From assembly GCA_033980235.1 (NCBI GenBank), contig CM067067.1, forward strand, positions 9,074,047 through 9,138,046: a DNA stretch of 64,000 nucleotides, given 5' to 3'. The notes under the pieces were generated by a model. It saw nothing but the letters and a program-made list of their open reading frames with translations. It had not been told where the DNA came from and did no database searches. Below, piece after piece: positions 21,221-32,378 of this stretch. The DNA comes from Diadema setosum (lineage: Eukaryota > Echinodermata > Echinoidea > Diadematoida > Diadematidae). Position numbers and translations under genes: made by a program. Positions within the stretch are counted from its first letter, which is position 1; each line of letters begins with the position of its first letter.

Positions 21221-22077
21221 TCTCTACATTGTTGGTGTGAATCCCAGTGATGGGAGCCACAAAGTTCTCTGAGTGGTTCACGTTGTGGTGAACGTATCAA
21301 AAGGACCCTAAGCTGATTATATGCCTCCCACATGTCGCTATGGATGGTAATACCTGGGAGAACGTGCTGCTTGATAAGTGGAACAAGGGTTCCATTATTC
21401 CTCTGCTCCACCTCTGCTAGGAAACATCGACGTGATGCGGTCTTCACGCCACCAAAGACCCAGTGGTCCTGCTCCCTCCTCCCGCGGTGGTATTTTCAGG
21501 TGCCAAACTTGCCATCGTCACGTACGACAATCTCTCCTTTTCCACCGACACAGCTGTGTAGAACATAGTGACTATTGCAGACGTTGCGAAGAAAGTTATT
21601 CCAGTCTTTGATCAGTTGACTCTATTTGTTCTAGAGCCTCTTCGGTGAAGGTGCTTTACATGATGCCACATGTTCTCTACGTTGTTGGTGTGAATCCCAG
21701 TGACGGGATCCACAAAGTTCTCTGAGTGGTTCACAGTCTGTATCCTAGTAGGGCCCCGAGCTGATCATACACCTCCCTCATGTCACTATGGGTGGTGATG
21801 CCTGGGAGAATGTGCTGCTGGATAAGTGGAACAAGGGTTCCAGTATTCCTCTGCTCAACCTCTACTAGAAAACATCGACGTGATGCGGTCTTCACGCCAC
21901 CAAAGACCCAGTGGTCCTGCTCCCTCCTCCCGCAATGGTACTTTCTGGTGCCAATCTTGGCATCGTCGCTATGACAATCTCTCCTTTGCCACCAACACAG
22001 CTGTGGTGAGCATAGTGACTAGTGCAGCTGTTGCGAAGAAAGTTATTCCAGTCTTTGATCAGTTTGACTCTTGACAC
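21221..22077 (-). pseudogene. Merlin transposase fragment, copy in unit 2
   Basis: Second-unit counterpart of 17206-18066, again with the internal duplication (about 21222-21620 and 21670-22077). The part 21447-21300 retains NNGTLVPLIKQHVLPGITIH and the second catalytic D. Stops and frameshifts interrupt the rest. Confidence 0.8.
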
Positions 22078-22369
22078 CTACCTCTGCGCTTCTTCTGATG
22101 TTTGTCATGCTTCCATCGCAAAATCAGTAAATGAGCTCAAGCAGCTTGTCCAAGAGCAAATGACTCCTTTAAAAAAAAACTGTCCTTCTGAATGCTATAA
22201 TACTTCTTATACTTCTTGCACCTGCCACATCTCCATACTTCTCCATCTGCTGACCTGGCAAATGCTCCACGATAGCAGGCATTTTCGCCGCATGCCTGAT
22301 GTGGACATGTCATCTCTCTCCTCTTACGTGACCAGATAGCAGGTCTGCATTGCCCTTGTGGTCAGGTGG

Positions 22370-22920
22370 AATTCTGTCCACATTGGTGGGAAAAATGACT
22401 TCTCCCGCTTCCTCCCTCAGTGTTTCATGGATGGATATCCACTCCTTTCCTTACTCCTCCCTGTATGGCTTCAACCCATCACTATCCACTACTCTTGGTT
22501 TTGATTTTTCAGAAGCTTGAATCTGGAAAGTCACATCAGACATCTTAGTCATTATGAGGCATGGGCCTCTCCATCTGAGCTGTCATTTTGGAGACACCCC
22601 CTTCTTCCATGAGTGATCATACAGCCATGCAAACATTTCTTTTTGCAAGGTTGGGTCTTCTACCTTTCCATCGTAATTGCCCTTCTGCCTTGGGAGGCAT
22701 TTTACTTGAGATTTTTCTCACCTATTTGATGAGCTTTTTGCAGTTGTCTTATGTTTTCAGCAAAATCACCCAGGCATTCATCCTCAGGAGGTATAGATGG
22801 CATTATCAGGTCCACTGGAAGACTTACCTCCCTCCCCCAGCATCATCATGTTTGGGATTTCCCCTGTCGATTCCTGTGGCAAATTTCTGTGCGCACTTGT
22901 GGCAGAGGAAGAACTTCATC
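22370..22920 (-). pseudogene. Ty3/gypsy integrase C-terminal region, decayed
   Basis: Three minus-strand frames in succession read HESTG-type ESTGEIPNMMMLGEGG (about 22880-22810), PPEDECLGDFAENIRQLQKA and HQIGEKNLK (22800-22700), then KEMFAWLYDHSWKKGVSPK and QLRWRGPCLIMTKMSDVTF (22650-22530). These follow the order of the gypsy integrase core end, linker, and GPY/F-like C-terminal domain. Stops and frameshifts separate the pieces. This is a different gypsy subfamily from the RRM-Gag element, whose integrase tail reads quite differently. Confidence 0.75.
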
Positions 22921-23978
22921 CTAGTCCTTGTCACCTCTAGTTTCCTTAATTAAAATTGCAGCAACATTAAGCAGTGTGTGCTCGAAGAGTTGAACAAGCC
23001 CACCGGACTTGAAAGCCATTGTTCTCATCTTTCTGCCACCATTGTTAAGACTCTGGTTTATGCACTGCTGTTGAAGTTTGGCCTCCAAGTCAGCACTCAT
23101 GCTCATGCATATCTCTTTCTCTTCGTTCTACAGTGCTGACCACCGTATTTCATTCTTTTCACTCTTCAGCGCAAAGAATTTCAGAGCAGATACCTCACCA
23201 ACATATATTGTTCACACCTACTTACCGATGGATACATATGAATGTTACTGAATGGGGCCTGAGATTCTGTATTCAGTTCCAGATTCTGTCTACAGTTTAA
23301 TTTGGCTGGATCATGGCCAAGTTGAATGGCATTATTTCCACATTTTGTTGGAAACGTATTTGTTCTCAGCTGAAATAGTACAAAATAACAACTACAAATT
23401 TAAAACAAATTAAAGAATGTACTGACAAACCCTTAAAAATGAACTGACAAATCTGCCCAAAGCTTGTATGACATGTAGGTTCTATGTGGTATGTGTGTGT
23501 GTGTGTGTGGGGGGGGGGGTACACCAATGAAAGGTCAGCCTGAGGCCAGCCCAAGACTACCTGCTCGCCACCATTTGTTACTGCAATTTGATATCCCGTT
23601 TGGTACCACATTTCGACTTTTGTGTGTTTTTAGCAACCCAAAGGGCGGTTTTTTTGGTTAATGTAAATGGGTCCATGTGTTTGAAGCTCCTTGATCATGG
23701 GAGGGGGGGGGGTGCTACTCCTGTATGTAAATATATTTGTTAGGTTAGAGCTCACATGTTTAAAAGAAAATGATATTGGTATTTTAATTTTAAGTATGTT
23801 GCTCATGGAGCCCAAATGTTATGACTCTAAGGCAGCCCTACTGATAATGTGCTTTCTTGTTTCTTTTCACCCATATATCCATCCAGTTTTGTTTTGTTAC
23901 AGCTGTTTTGAAGCTAGGACATTTAAACTTATGGGTATTGGGTTGTTAGACAAAAATTAGCCAAATACAGTAGCAGAC
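22921..23978. other. Intergenic, no gene seen
   Basis: No recognisable coding sequence. A (TG)n-(G)n tract lies at about 23492-23519 and a G-run at 23700-23711. Short frames here have no family signature. Confidence 0.5.
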
Positions 23979-23981
23979 GGT

Positions 23982-24150
23982 AAGCAAATAATCAACGTTG
24001 GTGAAGTTGATGGGACAAACTATCACTTCTGGATCTGGATGTAGCTATCTTTCTGAAGCGCAGCTGAGGAAAGATAGCGTACACATTCAGATCGCCGAGG
24101 AAGTGATAGTTTGTCTCATCGCCTGAAACTAAAAGTTGATTATTTGCTTT
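23982..24150. repeat. Imperfect ~170-bp foldback
   Basis: The outer arms AAGCAAATAATCAAC and GTTGATTATTTGCTT, middle arms GACAAACTATCACTTC and GAAGTGATAGTTTGTC, and inner arms AGCTATCTTTC and GAAAGATAGC pair in register, so nearly the whole segment can fold on itself. It lies just downstream of the Crypton remnant. It is probably a small foldback MITE. Confidence 0.75.
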
Positions 24151-24293
24151 ATATTCCACATCTAGGGTCCTAGACATTCTTATTTCATTCTACATCTGAA
24201 ACCGTTTTAGCTGTCTTTAGTTATCCTTAGGGCTTAGACTACGTAGTTTACTTACCAATCATGTTGTTGCTAAAACGATGTCCAACGTTAGTT

Positions 24294-25625
24294 TTAAATG
24301 TTCACAACACAGTTGTTAAACTGAAATGTCGCATTTCTGTTCTGGTTCTGAACTTGCACATTTCTGTTCTCAACCGGAGGCTGAGCAACAAGCATACTAG
24401 TGTTTTCCACTGCAGCTAGCAAACGTTCCACTTGACTGTTTAAAATATCCAAAAAGTCATTGATATCATCATCAATATTACTACTATTATTACTAACTTC
24501 AGCAGCTTGTGTTTGGTTTTGTGTGCATCGCTGGTCTCGCTGGCCGTGATGAGATGGACCTGGTTCTTGTTGTGCATGGCCAAGTGCACTAGATATTGCT
24601 TCACTCATTTTCATTTTTTGTTGGTCGCTCGTTTGCGTGTAATGTTTGATGCTTGTTTCAGATCTATGCCCTGAAACAGTCATTATGTCCCTTGAAGGAA
24701 AACTGGCATGATCAAGAGTGGTAATGGATGTTGCTCTTAAACAATGATTAGCGTAGTCAGTCGAGCATCCTGCTTCCCTGCTAATTGTCTTCATCATACT
24801 TCCAAGAGTGTGAATTCCAACTCGAATGTTGTCATACCAAGGTCCATCACCATATCGTCCAGCTCCTTTTGGTTTTTGCCAAAGAAATGGCGATTTGGGA
24901 TTTAGTTTAGATTTGTATTTCAGGAGTGTTTCCACAGGGCACCTATTACTCCCAGGTATTTCAAACATACATCCTCCTTGGCTGTTCAAGTCGTCATCAG
25001 GGTGATTCTCTGTAGCTTTGTCGACGATGCGAAAATAACGGTGACCATTTTGTTCACTAAGAATGAAGTCACCAGCCTTCATATCATGTCAATTTTCTTC
25101 TCCTCGGTTAGCAAAATGGGTCATGATATCCACAAATACTTTACGCTGTAATCCACGCAGAGTGTCCAAGTCCAGACTGTTTTTTAATTTTGTTCATGTC
25201 GGTTTCACTAACAGATTTGTGATGTTTTACGCTAGCTTTTCCTTCCACTTTGAGCTTCCGAAGAACAGTTTTAAACACACGACCAGATTTCGCAAAATTG
25301 GTGTCCTTAATGATGTCTCTGTCTCGCAAATTCAGAAAATGCTTCTGCAAACCATACCACAAGGCCTGCATTGACTTTTTAATGTACGACTCACCACTAC
25401 GCGATTTCACACTTGCGTACAATTTTCCAAGCAGTTGATCTAACGCTTTCAAGTCAATGTCCGCGAGCTGGTCGAAATCGACGTCCACTAGTGCAGCGCA
25501 AGAATCCTTGAATATTCCAAGGCTGAACTTCAGCTGTCACTTTGTATTTTTGCTTTCACTGTCTTGCAGAAAATCATCAATTTCAGTTTCGCTAAGCAGG
25601 TCAAATCTGATTTCTGCGGCCATTT
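24294..25625 (-). pseudogene. Crypton-type tyrosine recombinase, inactivated
   Basis: Reading starts with MAAEIRFDLLSETEIDDFL at 25625. A frame change or stop follows near 25540, then the helical N-terminal DNA-binding part (LLGKLYASVKSRSGESYI, MQALWYGLQKHFLNLRDRDI) in 25488-25141. After another frameshift come VFVDIMTHFANRGEEN, an in-frame TGA and HDMKAGDF, and the catalytic part in 25076-24294. That part shows the HxxR box (HCLRATSITTL), GHRSETSIKHY with the H and the tyrosine nucleophile, and a Gln/Asn-rich tail. This layout matches the Crypton / DUF3504-like family known in many invertebrates, which integrates circular DNA by tyrosine recombination. Three lesions make it a pseudogene. Confidence 0.75.
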
Positions 25626-25823
25626 TATTGATTGAGCTACGATCAACGCTATGCTAAACAAATTACGTATGTAGCTAGATGTCTATGTGTAGATTAAGGC
25701 TTCGTCTATGTTTTACGTCTAGAATCTACACGGTATAACATTACGAGTCAACTTTAGTGGTATGGGCGATACGCGTAGCTGACAAAACAACGAATTTGCA
25801 TCGCGCACCGCGGCACCGAAGTA

Positions 25824-25891
25824 AAAGTGCGTTGCATTGTGGACTATCACTTGACCTAGGTCACATGATAGTCCACAGTGCAACGCACTTT
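25824..25891. repeat. 68-bp near-perfect palindrome
   Basis: Arms AAAGTGCGTTGCATTGTGGA... (25824-25857) and its complement (25858-25891) meet at CCTAGG with few mismatches and no loop. It lies upstream of the Crypton remnant. A simple foldback MITE is the likeliest explanation. Confidence 0.8.
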
Positions 25892-28800
25892 CATTTTGCG
25901 CATACTCATCTTGCGTTAGGACTGTGTGGACTGAAGAGATCAGCGAAACAAAAGGGCCTATCATCATAGAGTGTAACAAACTTTTCTTCTCAGGTGATGT
26001 GATGAGCAAAACTACGCTTCATCATGGAATCAGCTCTTGGCCACTCCTGTTGCAACATTCTTCGGAAGATTGCGCTGTTTGCACAATGTTACTGTTCCCA
26101 GGGAGGTGAGATTCCTCTCACCTCCCTGCTGTTCCGCAGCGACGTGGCGAAAAGCATATTGCCCGCTGACCTTTTAACCCTGCAAAATATCAACTGCTGA
26201 CCTTTTAACCCTGCAAAACATCAACCGGAATTGCCTCGCAAAACTCCCTCGTATAGGTAATAATGAGAAATATTACTTCTCTGTTTAATACGTGTATCGT
26301 AATGTGTATGGCATGTACACAGGCAAAAATATGTATTCAGGCCCTCGGATGTTGGACACCCTAACACACACAAGGGAACATTTTGTCACACTCTGAATAA
26401 TACAGCATTGGTCAGGCATTGTGTCTTACTTGGAATTAGTATCAACACAGCCATCTTCTGGTTTGTTTTGTACTTCTTCTTTTTTTATTTCAGTGATAGA
26501 GAAGTTGTCTACTACAGGCGACCCCTGTTTTTAACAAAGTCATCTGGACCTGTGTTTATGCTCATTATATTAGGAGTTCACTGTGCAAGTCAGCATTGAA
26601 GTTACATATAAATGATTATAAAAGCAAAGTGCAGGGTTACTGCCTATGTTTATCTCATCAAACTGAACATCCTGTTGTATCAACAGCATATCTTCCAACC
26701 TAGAGGAAGGAAGATTACTTTCATTTTTATCTTTTCCTGTTAGTTTTGGCTTTCTAACATGGTTCATACGGGCATGTAAAAGTACTTGCAACACTCCATG
26801 GCATTCATGTCAGTCACAACACAGGTGCTCGATAACTGTACCCAGTGGTTGATGCTGTATCAAGGTGTGATAACAAAATGTAGTGCAATGCTTAAATGGC
26901 ATGGCAGTGTAGGGACGTCTTTCCAGAGTTAGATCAACAAGTGATATTCATAGATCCTCCTAGCTGACTAGTAGCCTGAAGTTTCTGAATGAAGTCTAGA
27001 TTACTGTGAGTGAATTCAAGCATGAGAAAACCAATGGGATGACACAGAAGTGGGTCACATGACCTCCCAGACACTGGCACTGACCCCTTTCAAACAGCGC
27101 TTTGCTACAATTGACACGTTTAACTCTCTGATACTACAAAGGTAGCGGACTCATGGATGTCTCTGTATTGATAATGGTGAAGAAGCACAACCAAAGGGCT
27201 ATTTATTGAAGCAAACATGACAACTCAAATGTGTGCTTAATTTTCAATACTGCCTAAGTTCATGCTTCAAGTCAGTACTGTTTGCAATGTCTTGAAGACA
27301 GATTGAGGTTTGATGATGGTAATGATGATGATGATGACAATTGTTATTGATCATTTCTTCTTTCTTTTTTTTTGGTATGGATATCATTATTATTGTTATG
27401 TTTATGGTGATGATGATGATGGTGATTATGATTACTTAATTGTTATTGTTATTGATATCATTATAATCATTATTGTTATTGTCACCATTATGGGAGAAAA
27501 ACCAAGTGTCTCATTCAGAAGAGGAGGCTGCTTGCGGAGTGGAAACAGCCAACTTAATATATACATATTACCCACAGGTCTTTGTCCACTCTAAACCTAC
27601 TTAAAAATTCTATACACAAGTAAATGGTTATAACTTGTTTACAAGCAAGCAACCAAATTGAGAAATGACATATAATCATTTTGTGTAGGTCACTGGTCTT
27701 GATGATGGTTATGTCAGATGGATTTTACACATAATGTTAATGATGTATAGTAGAATTGTTTCTGCATTTCCTTGATGACATGGAAACTCTCTTTTGGGGC
27801 ACTGTGGGTTACCTTGTGTCTAAAAGTTTGTATTTTGCATTCAAGCTTTACAAATGTATCTTAGGGCATTATGTAGTTACCTTAAAACATTGCAAGTTCA
27901 AGACATTAAAACTCCTTGAGGGCACATTCATGTTTAAATTTACTTCTGATCAACTTCCCTTTTTTGTTCATGTATTTGCCCTAAATTAAAGATACACCCA
28001 CCACTCCACCAACCATTTTCGGGAAAACTCCAAAATAATCCTCGCTCAAAAGTAATTCAGACACCTGTTGGAATTCCTTACTGAACAGAATCAAACAGCG
28101 CACCTCACTTCATTCTTTTATGAGGGCATTACTGAAGAAAAAGTAAATATTGTGCCCACAACTAATCACCTCAATTGCAAGCCTGGTACCATAATTCTCT
28201 TCTTATACCTCTGACACAATGAGCTGATATGAAAGGGGAGTGTTAGACATCAATTGGATATGCACAAAGGGCTACAGACATCCTCACCCTATTCTCACAT
28301 ATGTAAAATTTGTTCAAGCATAAATCCAAGTACCTATATTCTAACAAACAAACAAATCAACAACAGAACAGTTTCTATTAATGTCAGATGTGTGCAACAT
28401 AATCTGGCTTGTACAGTGCTGGATAAACCATACATCAAGAGTGGGAATGAACTAACCACCGACAGGATCGAAGTCTCATATTTCATAATTGATTTCTGTC
28501 CCAGTGGGCTGAAAGAGGAAGTGCAGAATAAAATGTGTTTTTTACTCAACTTTGATTATGTTTCCATTCTACTAAACATTGCATTGCAATAAATGGTAGT
28601 GATACCAGTCCATGCATGGCATTTGGCTTAGCTAGCAGGATTATTTTAAAAAGAGTATTTAATCCTTCATGTTGCATCAATTGTTCTTGCCAAATAATGC
28701 ATGGCAGAAGGACAAATGGCGCTCTGTTGTCAGTCATGTTTCATGGTGCAATACAAATAAAGCTCTGAATCTATGAATGTTCCCTTGCTTGTACTCTCTA

Positions 28801-28940
28801 GTGTAGTGTATGCAAGCGTGCATGTGTGTCATTGGTGTTTGTGTGTGTGTATAAGTCTGCTTGTGTTGTGTAGAAGATTGTTTCGGTGAAAAACTTCAAT
28901 GTGGCACATACCGTGCATATACTGTTGCTTATTCTCACAG
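25892..28940. other. Intergenic, no gene seen
   Basis: A GAT/ATT-rich simple region lies at about 27310-27490, and a 12-bp-armed palindrome CAGGGAGGTGAG / CTCACCTCCCTG at 26099-26128. Several 60-110 codon frames exist on both strands (for example 28254-28592), but none shows family features, and plausible splice sites around them are not convincing. Confidence 0.5.
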
Positions 28941-28953
28941 AACATGCTTTGCT

Positions 28954-29114
<161 letters not shown>

Positions 29115-29433
29115 GGTAGGAAAATGTGTGAATATGTGTGTATGCGTGTCTCTCTCTCTGTTTTGTTATGTTTTGTTGTTGTTGGCTTGTGCGGTTCTAC
29201 CTGTTTGAAGGGATGTACGTCCAGGATGTACACTGTATCCCTTGTCACAATCTACCAATGTTTTCAGTACAGTCAGCCATCTCTGCCCCACAAAAAAAAT
29301 GGTGATATATTTTACTGACAAACAGAATGTGAATGCTGTGTCCCATGAGCAAATCAGAGATTCAGACTTTGATTTATGTGTTTAACCATCTCAGTACCAC
29401 TTTCATCAAAACATCTTCAACATCATATACAAT

Positions 29434-29435
<2 letters not shown>

Positions 29436-29486
<51 letters not shown>

Positions 29487-29503
29487 CCTCTCTCTCTCTC
29501 TCT
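29436..29503. repeat. (TC)n microsatellite
   Basis: A CT-dinucleotide run with one CCTCC interruption. Confidence 0.95.
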
Positions 29504-29852
29504 TTTCATCAGGATGGAATTTCCCTTAAAATACAGCTGTACCTACTGATGAGCCAGACTTAAATGGTAATGGTGGTCAGTTAAGTAATGCTGTTGATTG
29601 GTTTAAAAAAAAGAAGAAAAGTGATGAACACAAGGAATATGAGAATTGTCAAGTGGGCCTACTCATTAGTTTCCTAGAATACCATGAATTATTTTTCTAT
29701 GTCATGTTCATGAAGTATGAGTGTAGAGTTGATATGTTCTTGTCTTCTTCTATGTGTTCCCTGCAGAATCTTTTTTCCCCCCAGATCATTTTTAACACTG
29801 GTACAACATTCCCTGCATGAGGAGATTCCAACCTTTGGAATTTAGATTCAGG

Positions 29853-29878
29853 ACCCCCCCCCCCAAAAAAAAAAAACA

Positions 29879-29932
<54 letters not shown>

Positions 29933-30046
29933 CCCGAAAACCAACCAACCAACCAAACAAACAAACAAACAAACCAAAACAAAGCAACAAAACAACAACA
30001 ACAACAACAATGCTGATGATAACAAACAACAACAAACAACAAAAAG
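29853..30046. repeat. C-run, A-run and (CAA)n / (AACA)n complex repeat
   Basis: A homopolymer C then A tract is followed by about 15 CAA units, AACC/AAAC units and a second CAA cluster. Long Asn, Val or Leu runs translated from it are not genes. Confidence 0.95.
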
Positions 30047-30548
30047 CAACCTACAACTATGAACAACGCCACCATTACAGGAAGTGACATCAGTGGGGAG
30101 ATATACCAGTGTGCTGGACCATACACAAAGATGTTTGCTTCCATGAATGGTGTCTGTGTTGCTTATTCATACATGAGCTATTGCTCAATGTGACTCGATC
30201 ATACAGATGATATGACAGTGCGGTTCGTATGCACTCTAGAATTGGCATTGAAGAGACCACAGTGGGGTTATTTCTGTGTGCACGAGGCCATACTTCATTC
30301 AGTGGAAGTGACATTGCCATATAATTACCTGGCTTCCATGAGCACCAATTAGTACACAGCACCATGCTGTTCATTTCCATTGGTCATGAATATATTATTG
30401 ATTGCACAGACAGAGAGAAACAAAGACAGACAGACAGACAGACTGACTGACAGAAAGATTGGCCCAATATGGCCAGTTTGGCCAATTTTTTGTTGGTGTA
30501 TCTATAAATTTATTGCTTAACATTCCGTAACATTAACATGCGAGCGTT

Positions 30549-30549
30549 T

Positions 30550-30582
<33 letters not shown>
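30549..30582. repeat. (TG)n microsatellite
   Basis: A pure GT run just upstream of the AGCTCACCTGAG element. Confidence 0.9.
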
Positions 30583-30587
<5 letters not shown>

Positions 30588-30626
30588 CATGTGTTAGCAT
30601 GTGTATGTGATTTATTCCTTTTTATT

Positions 30627-31686
30627 AGCTCACCTGAGCCAAAGGCTCAAGTGAGATATTGCGATCGCCCTTCGTCCGGCGTCCGTCGTGCGTCGTCCGT
30701 CGTGCGTCGTCCGTCGTGTGTAAACTTTTTACATTTTCATCTTCTTCTTGAAAACCCCAAGGCCGATTTTCATCAAACTTGGCAGGTAGCATCCCTAGGG
30801 GGTTAGGAACTCAATTTGTTAAAATGGGCACCATGCCCCACCCAGGGGGCCCCCAGGGGGCCCAAACCCCCCAAAATTAAGGAATCTGTAAAAATCTTCT
30901 TCTCTAGAACCAGAAGTGATAGAGCTAAGTTAATACTATGAGTTAGTACATTGATGACTGTAGTTTCAAGTTTGTTCATGGCAGAATCAGGGGTGCCCCC
31001 CTTGGGACCCAGGGGAGGAGGGTGGGGAGGGGTCCTAATGGGGCCTAAATTGTACATTTTCTTCTTCTTCTTGAGAACCCCTTGACCTATTTTTAACCAA
31101 ACTTGGCAGGTAGCATCCCTAGGAGGTTAGGATCTCAATTTGTTAAAATGGGCACCATGCCCCACCCAGGGGGCCCTCAGGGGGGCCCAAACCCCCCCAA
31201 AATGAAGGAATCTTTAAAAATCTTCTCTAGAATCAGAAGTTATAGAGCTAAGATAATACTATGAGTGAGTACATTAATGACTGTAGTTTCAAGTTTGTTC
31301 ATAGCAGATCCAGGGGTGCCCCTCTGTATTGGGGGGGGGGGGGGGGGGGTGGGAAGGTCCAAATGGGGGCCTGAATTGTACATTTTCATCTTCTTCCTGA
31401 AGACATCATGATGGATTTTCGTCAAACTTGGCAGGTAGCATCCCTAGGGGGTCAGGATCTCAATTTATCAAAATGGGCACCATGCCACACCCAGAGGGCC
31501 CCAGGGGGCCCCAATCCCCTCAAATTAAGGAATCTTAAAAAATTTGGGCCCTTATTATACATTTTCATCTTCTACTTGAGAATGCCTGGTCAAATTTTAG
31601 TAGAGCTGTGAATAATTTAGATTAGTGACTGTGTGAAAGGTGAATTTGTGATACTCAGGTGAGCGCTAGATCCGCGGGTCTCTTGT
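30627..31686. repeat. MITE with AGCTCACCTGAG ends and ~320-bp internal repeats
   Basis: The left end reads AGCTCACCTGAG and the right end, on the opposite strand, AGCGCTCACCTGAG, giving short terminal inverted repeats. A GTCCGTCGTGC-type run (30674-30720) follows the left end. The interior is three diverged copies of a 310-340 bp unit containing AACTTGGCAGGTAGCATCC (about 30776, 31101, 31427) and GGGCACCATGCC. No coding capacity. Confidence 0.75.
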
Positions 31687-31843
31687 TTACATTTTCCGTA
31701 ATATTGATCAAGCTCTTGGAAAACCTCAGATAATATATTCCAAATGGTTATAATGACAATAAAATTATCGTAATGGTGATTTAATTCAGTGCAATTTTAA
31801 TACATGCAAAACCCATACCTTTTTAGTTTTGTTTTGTTTTGTT

Positions 31844-31847
<4 letters not shown>

Positions 31848-31876
<29 letters not shown>

Positions 31877-31897
31877 CATATATGCATACGCCAGACT

Positions 31898-31924
<27 letters not shown>
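31848..31924. repeat. (TA)n run and poly-A tract
   Basis: A TA-dinucleotide run (about 31848-31878) and an A-run of about 26 bases (31898-31924). These are simple repeats; no retrotransposed body is recognised upstream. Confidence 0.9.
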
Positions 31925-31928
<4 letters not shown>

Positions 31929-32220
31929 TAGGAGCCACTTAGCTGGTTAAATGGCAAATGAATGGATAAATCAACAGGTGAAAGGGCAAATCAATGAATA
32001 TGAGTAATAAAGTAAATCATTACATTAATGCAACATAAGCAGCAATAAGTAAGTGTGTAATACAAACTTCCAGATAGAAAAAAAAAAACAGATAAGAGAG
32101 AGGGAAAAGAAGAGAAGCAGTGAGAACTTTCAGTCACTAGTGTGTGTACCAGTGTCTTTATGACCCCCCCCCCCCCCCCTTTCTCTCTCTCTCTCTCTCT
32201 GTCTTCACCGTCTCTGGAAT

Positions 32221-32378
32221 ATTAGGGAGCTTTAGATTTTAGACGCGCGGACGTTCAAAGGGAAAAAAAAAACATGGTCTGAGCGTGCGCAGTAGCTTGA
32301 CGTGTGCTACCGCGCACGCTCAGACCATGTTTTTTTCCCTTTGAACGTCCGCGCGTCTAAAATCTAAAGCTCCCTAAT
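32221..32378. mobile_element. 158-bp near-perfect palindromic MITE
   Basis: Arms 32221-32295 and 32304-32378 are complementary apart from one or two positions and the length of an A-run. They start ATTAGGGAGCTTTAGATTTT and end with its complement CCCTAAT. The loop is only about 8 bases. GGGAGC ends flanked by TA fit a small TA-target foldback element. Confidence 0.85.

Larger units (their letters stand above)
15470..22540. repeat. Tandem duplication of a ~4.0-kb composite unit
   Basis: Unit 1 (about 15470-19482) and unit 2 (about 19485-22540) contain, in the same order, a (TA)n run, degraded Gag, degraded ORF0, doubled Merlin, and gypsy tail. The offsets between matching landmarks are 4006-4017 bases (for example 16801 to 20807, 17769 to 21780). 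Unit 2 lacks the Penelope RT block and instead runs into a longer gypsy integrase fragment. Confidence 0.8.

Noticed and set aside
26408..26599. Possible terminal exon after tttatttcag ending ASQH
   Set aside because: Acceptor-like site only; the peptide has no recognisable family and no partner exons.
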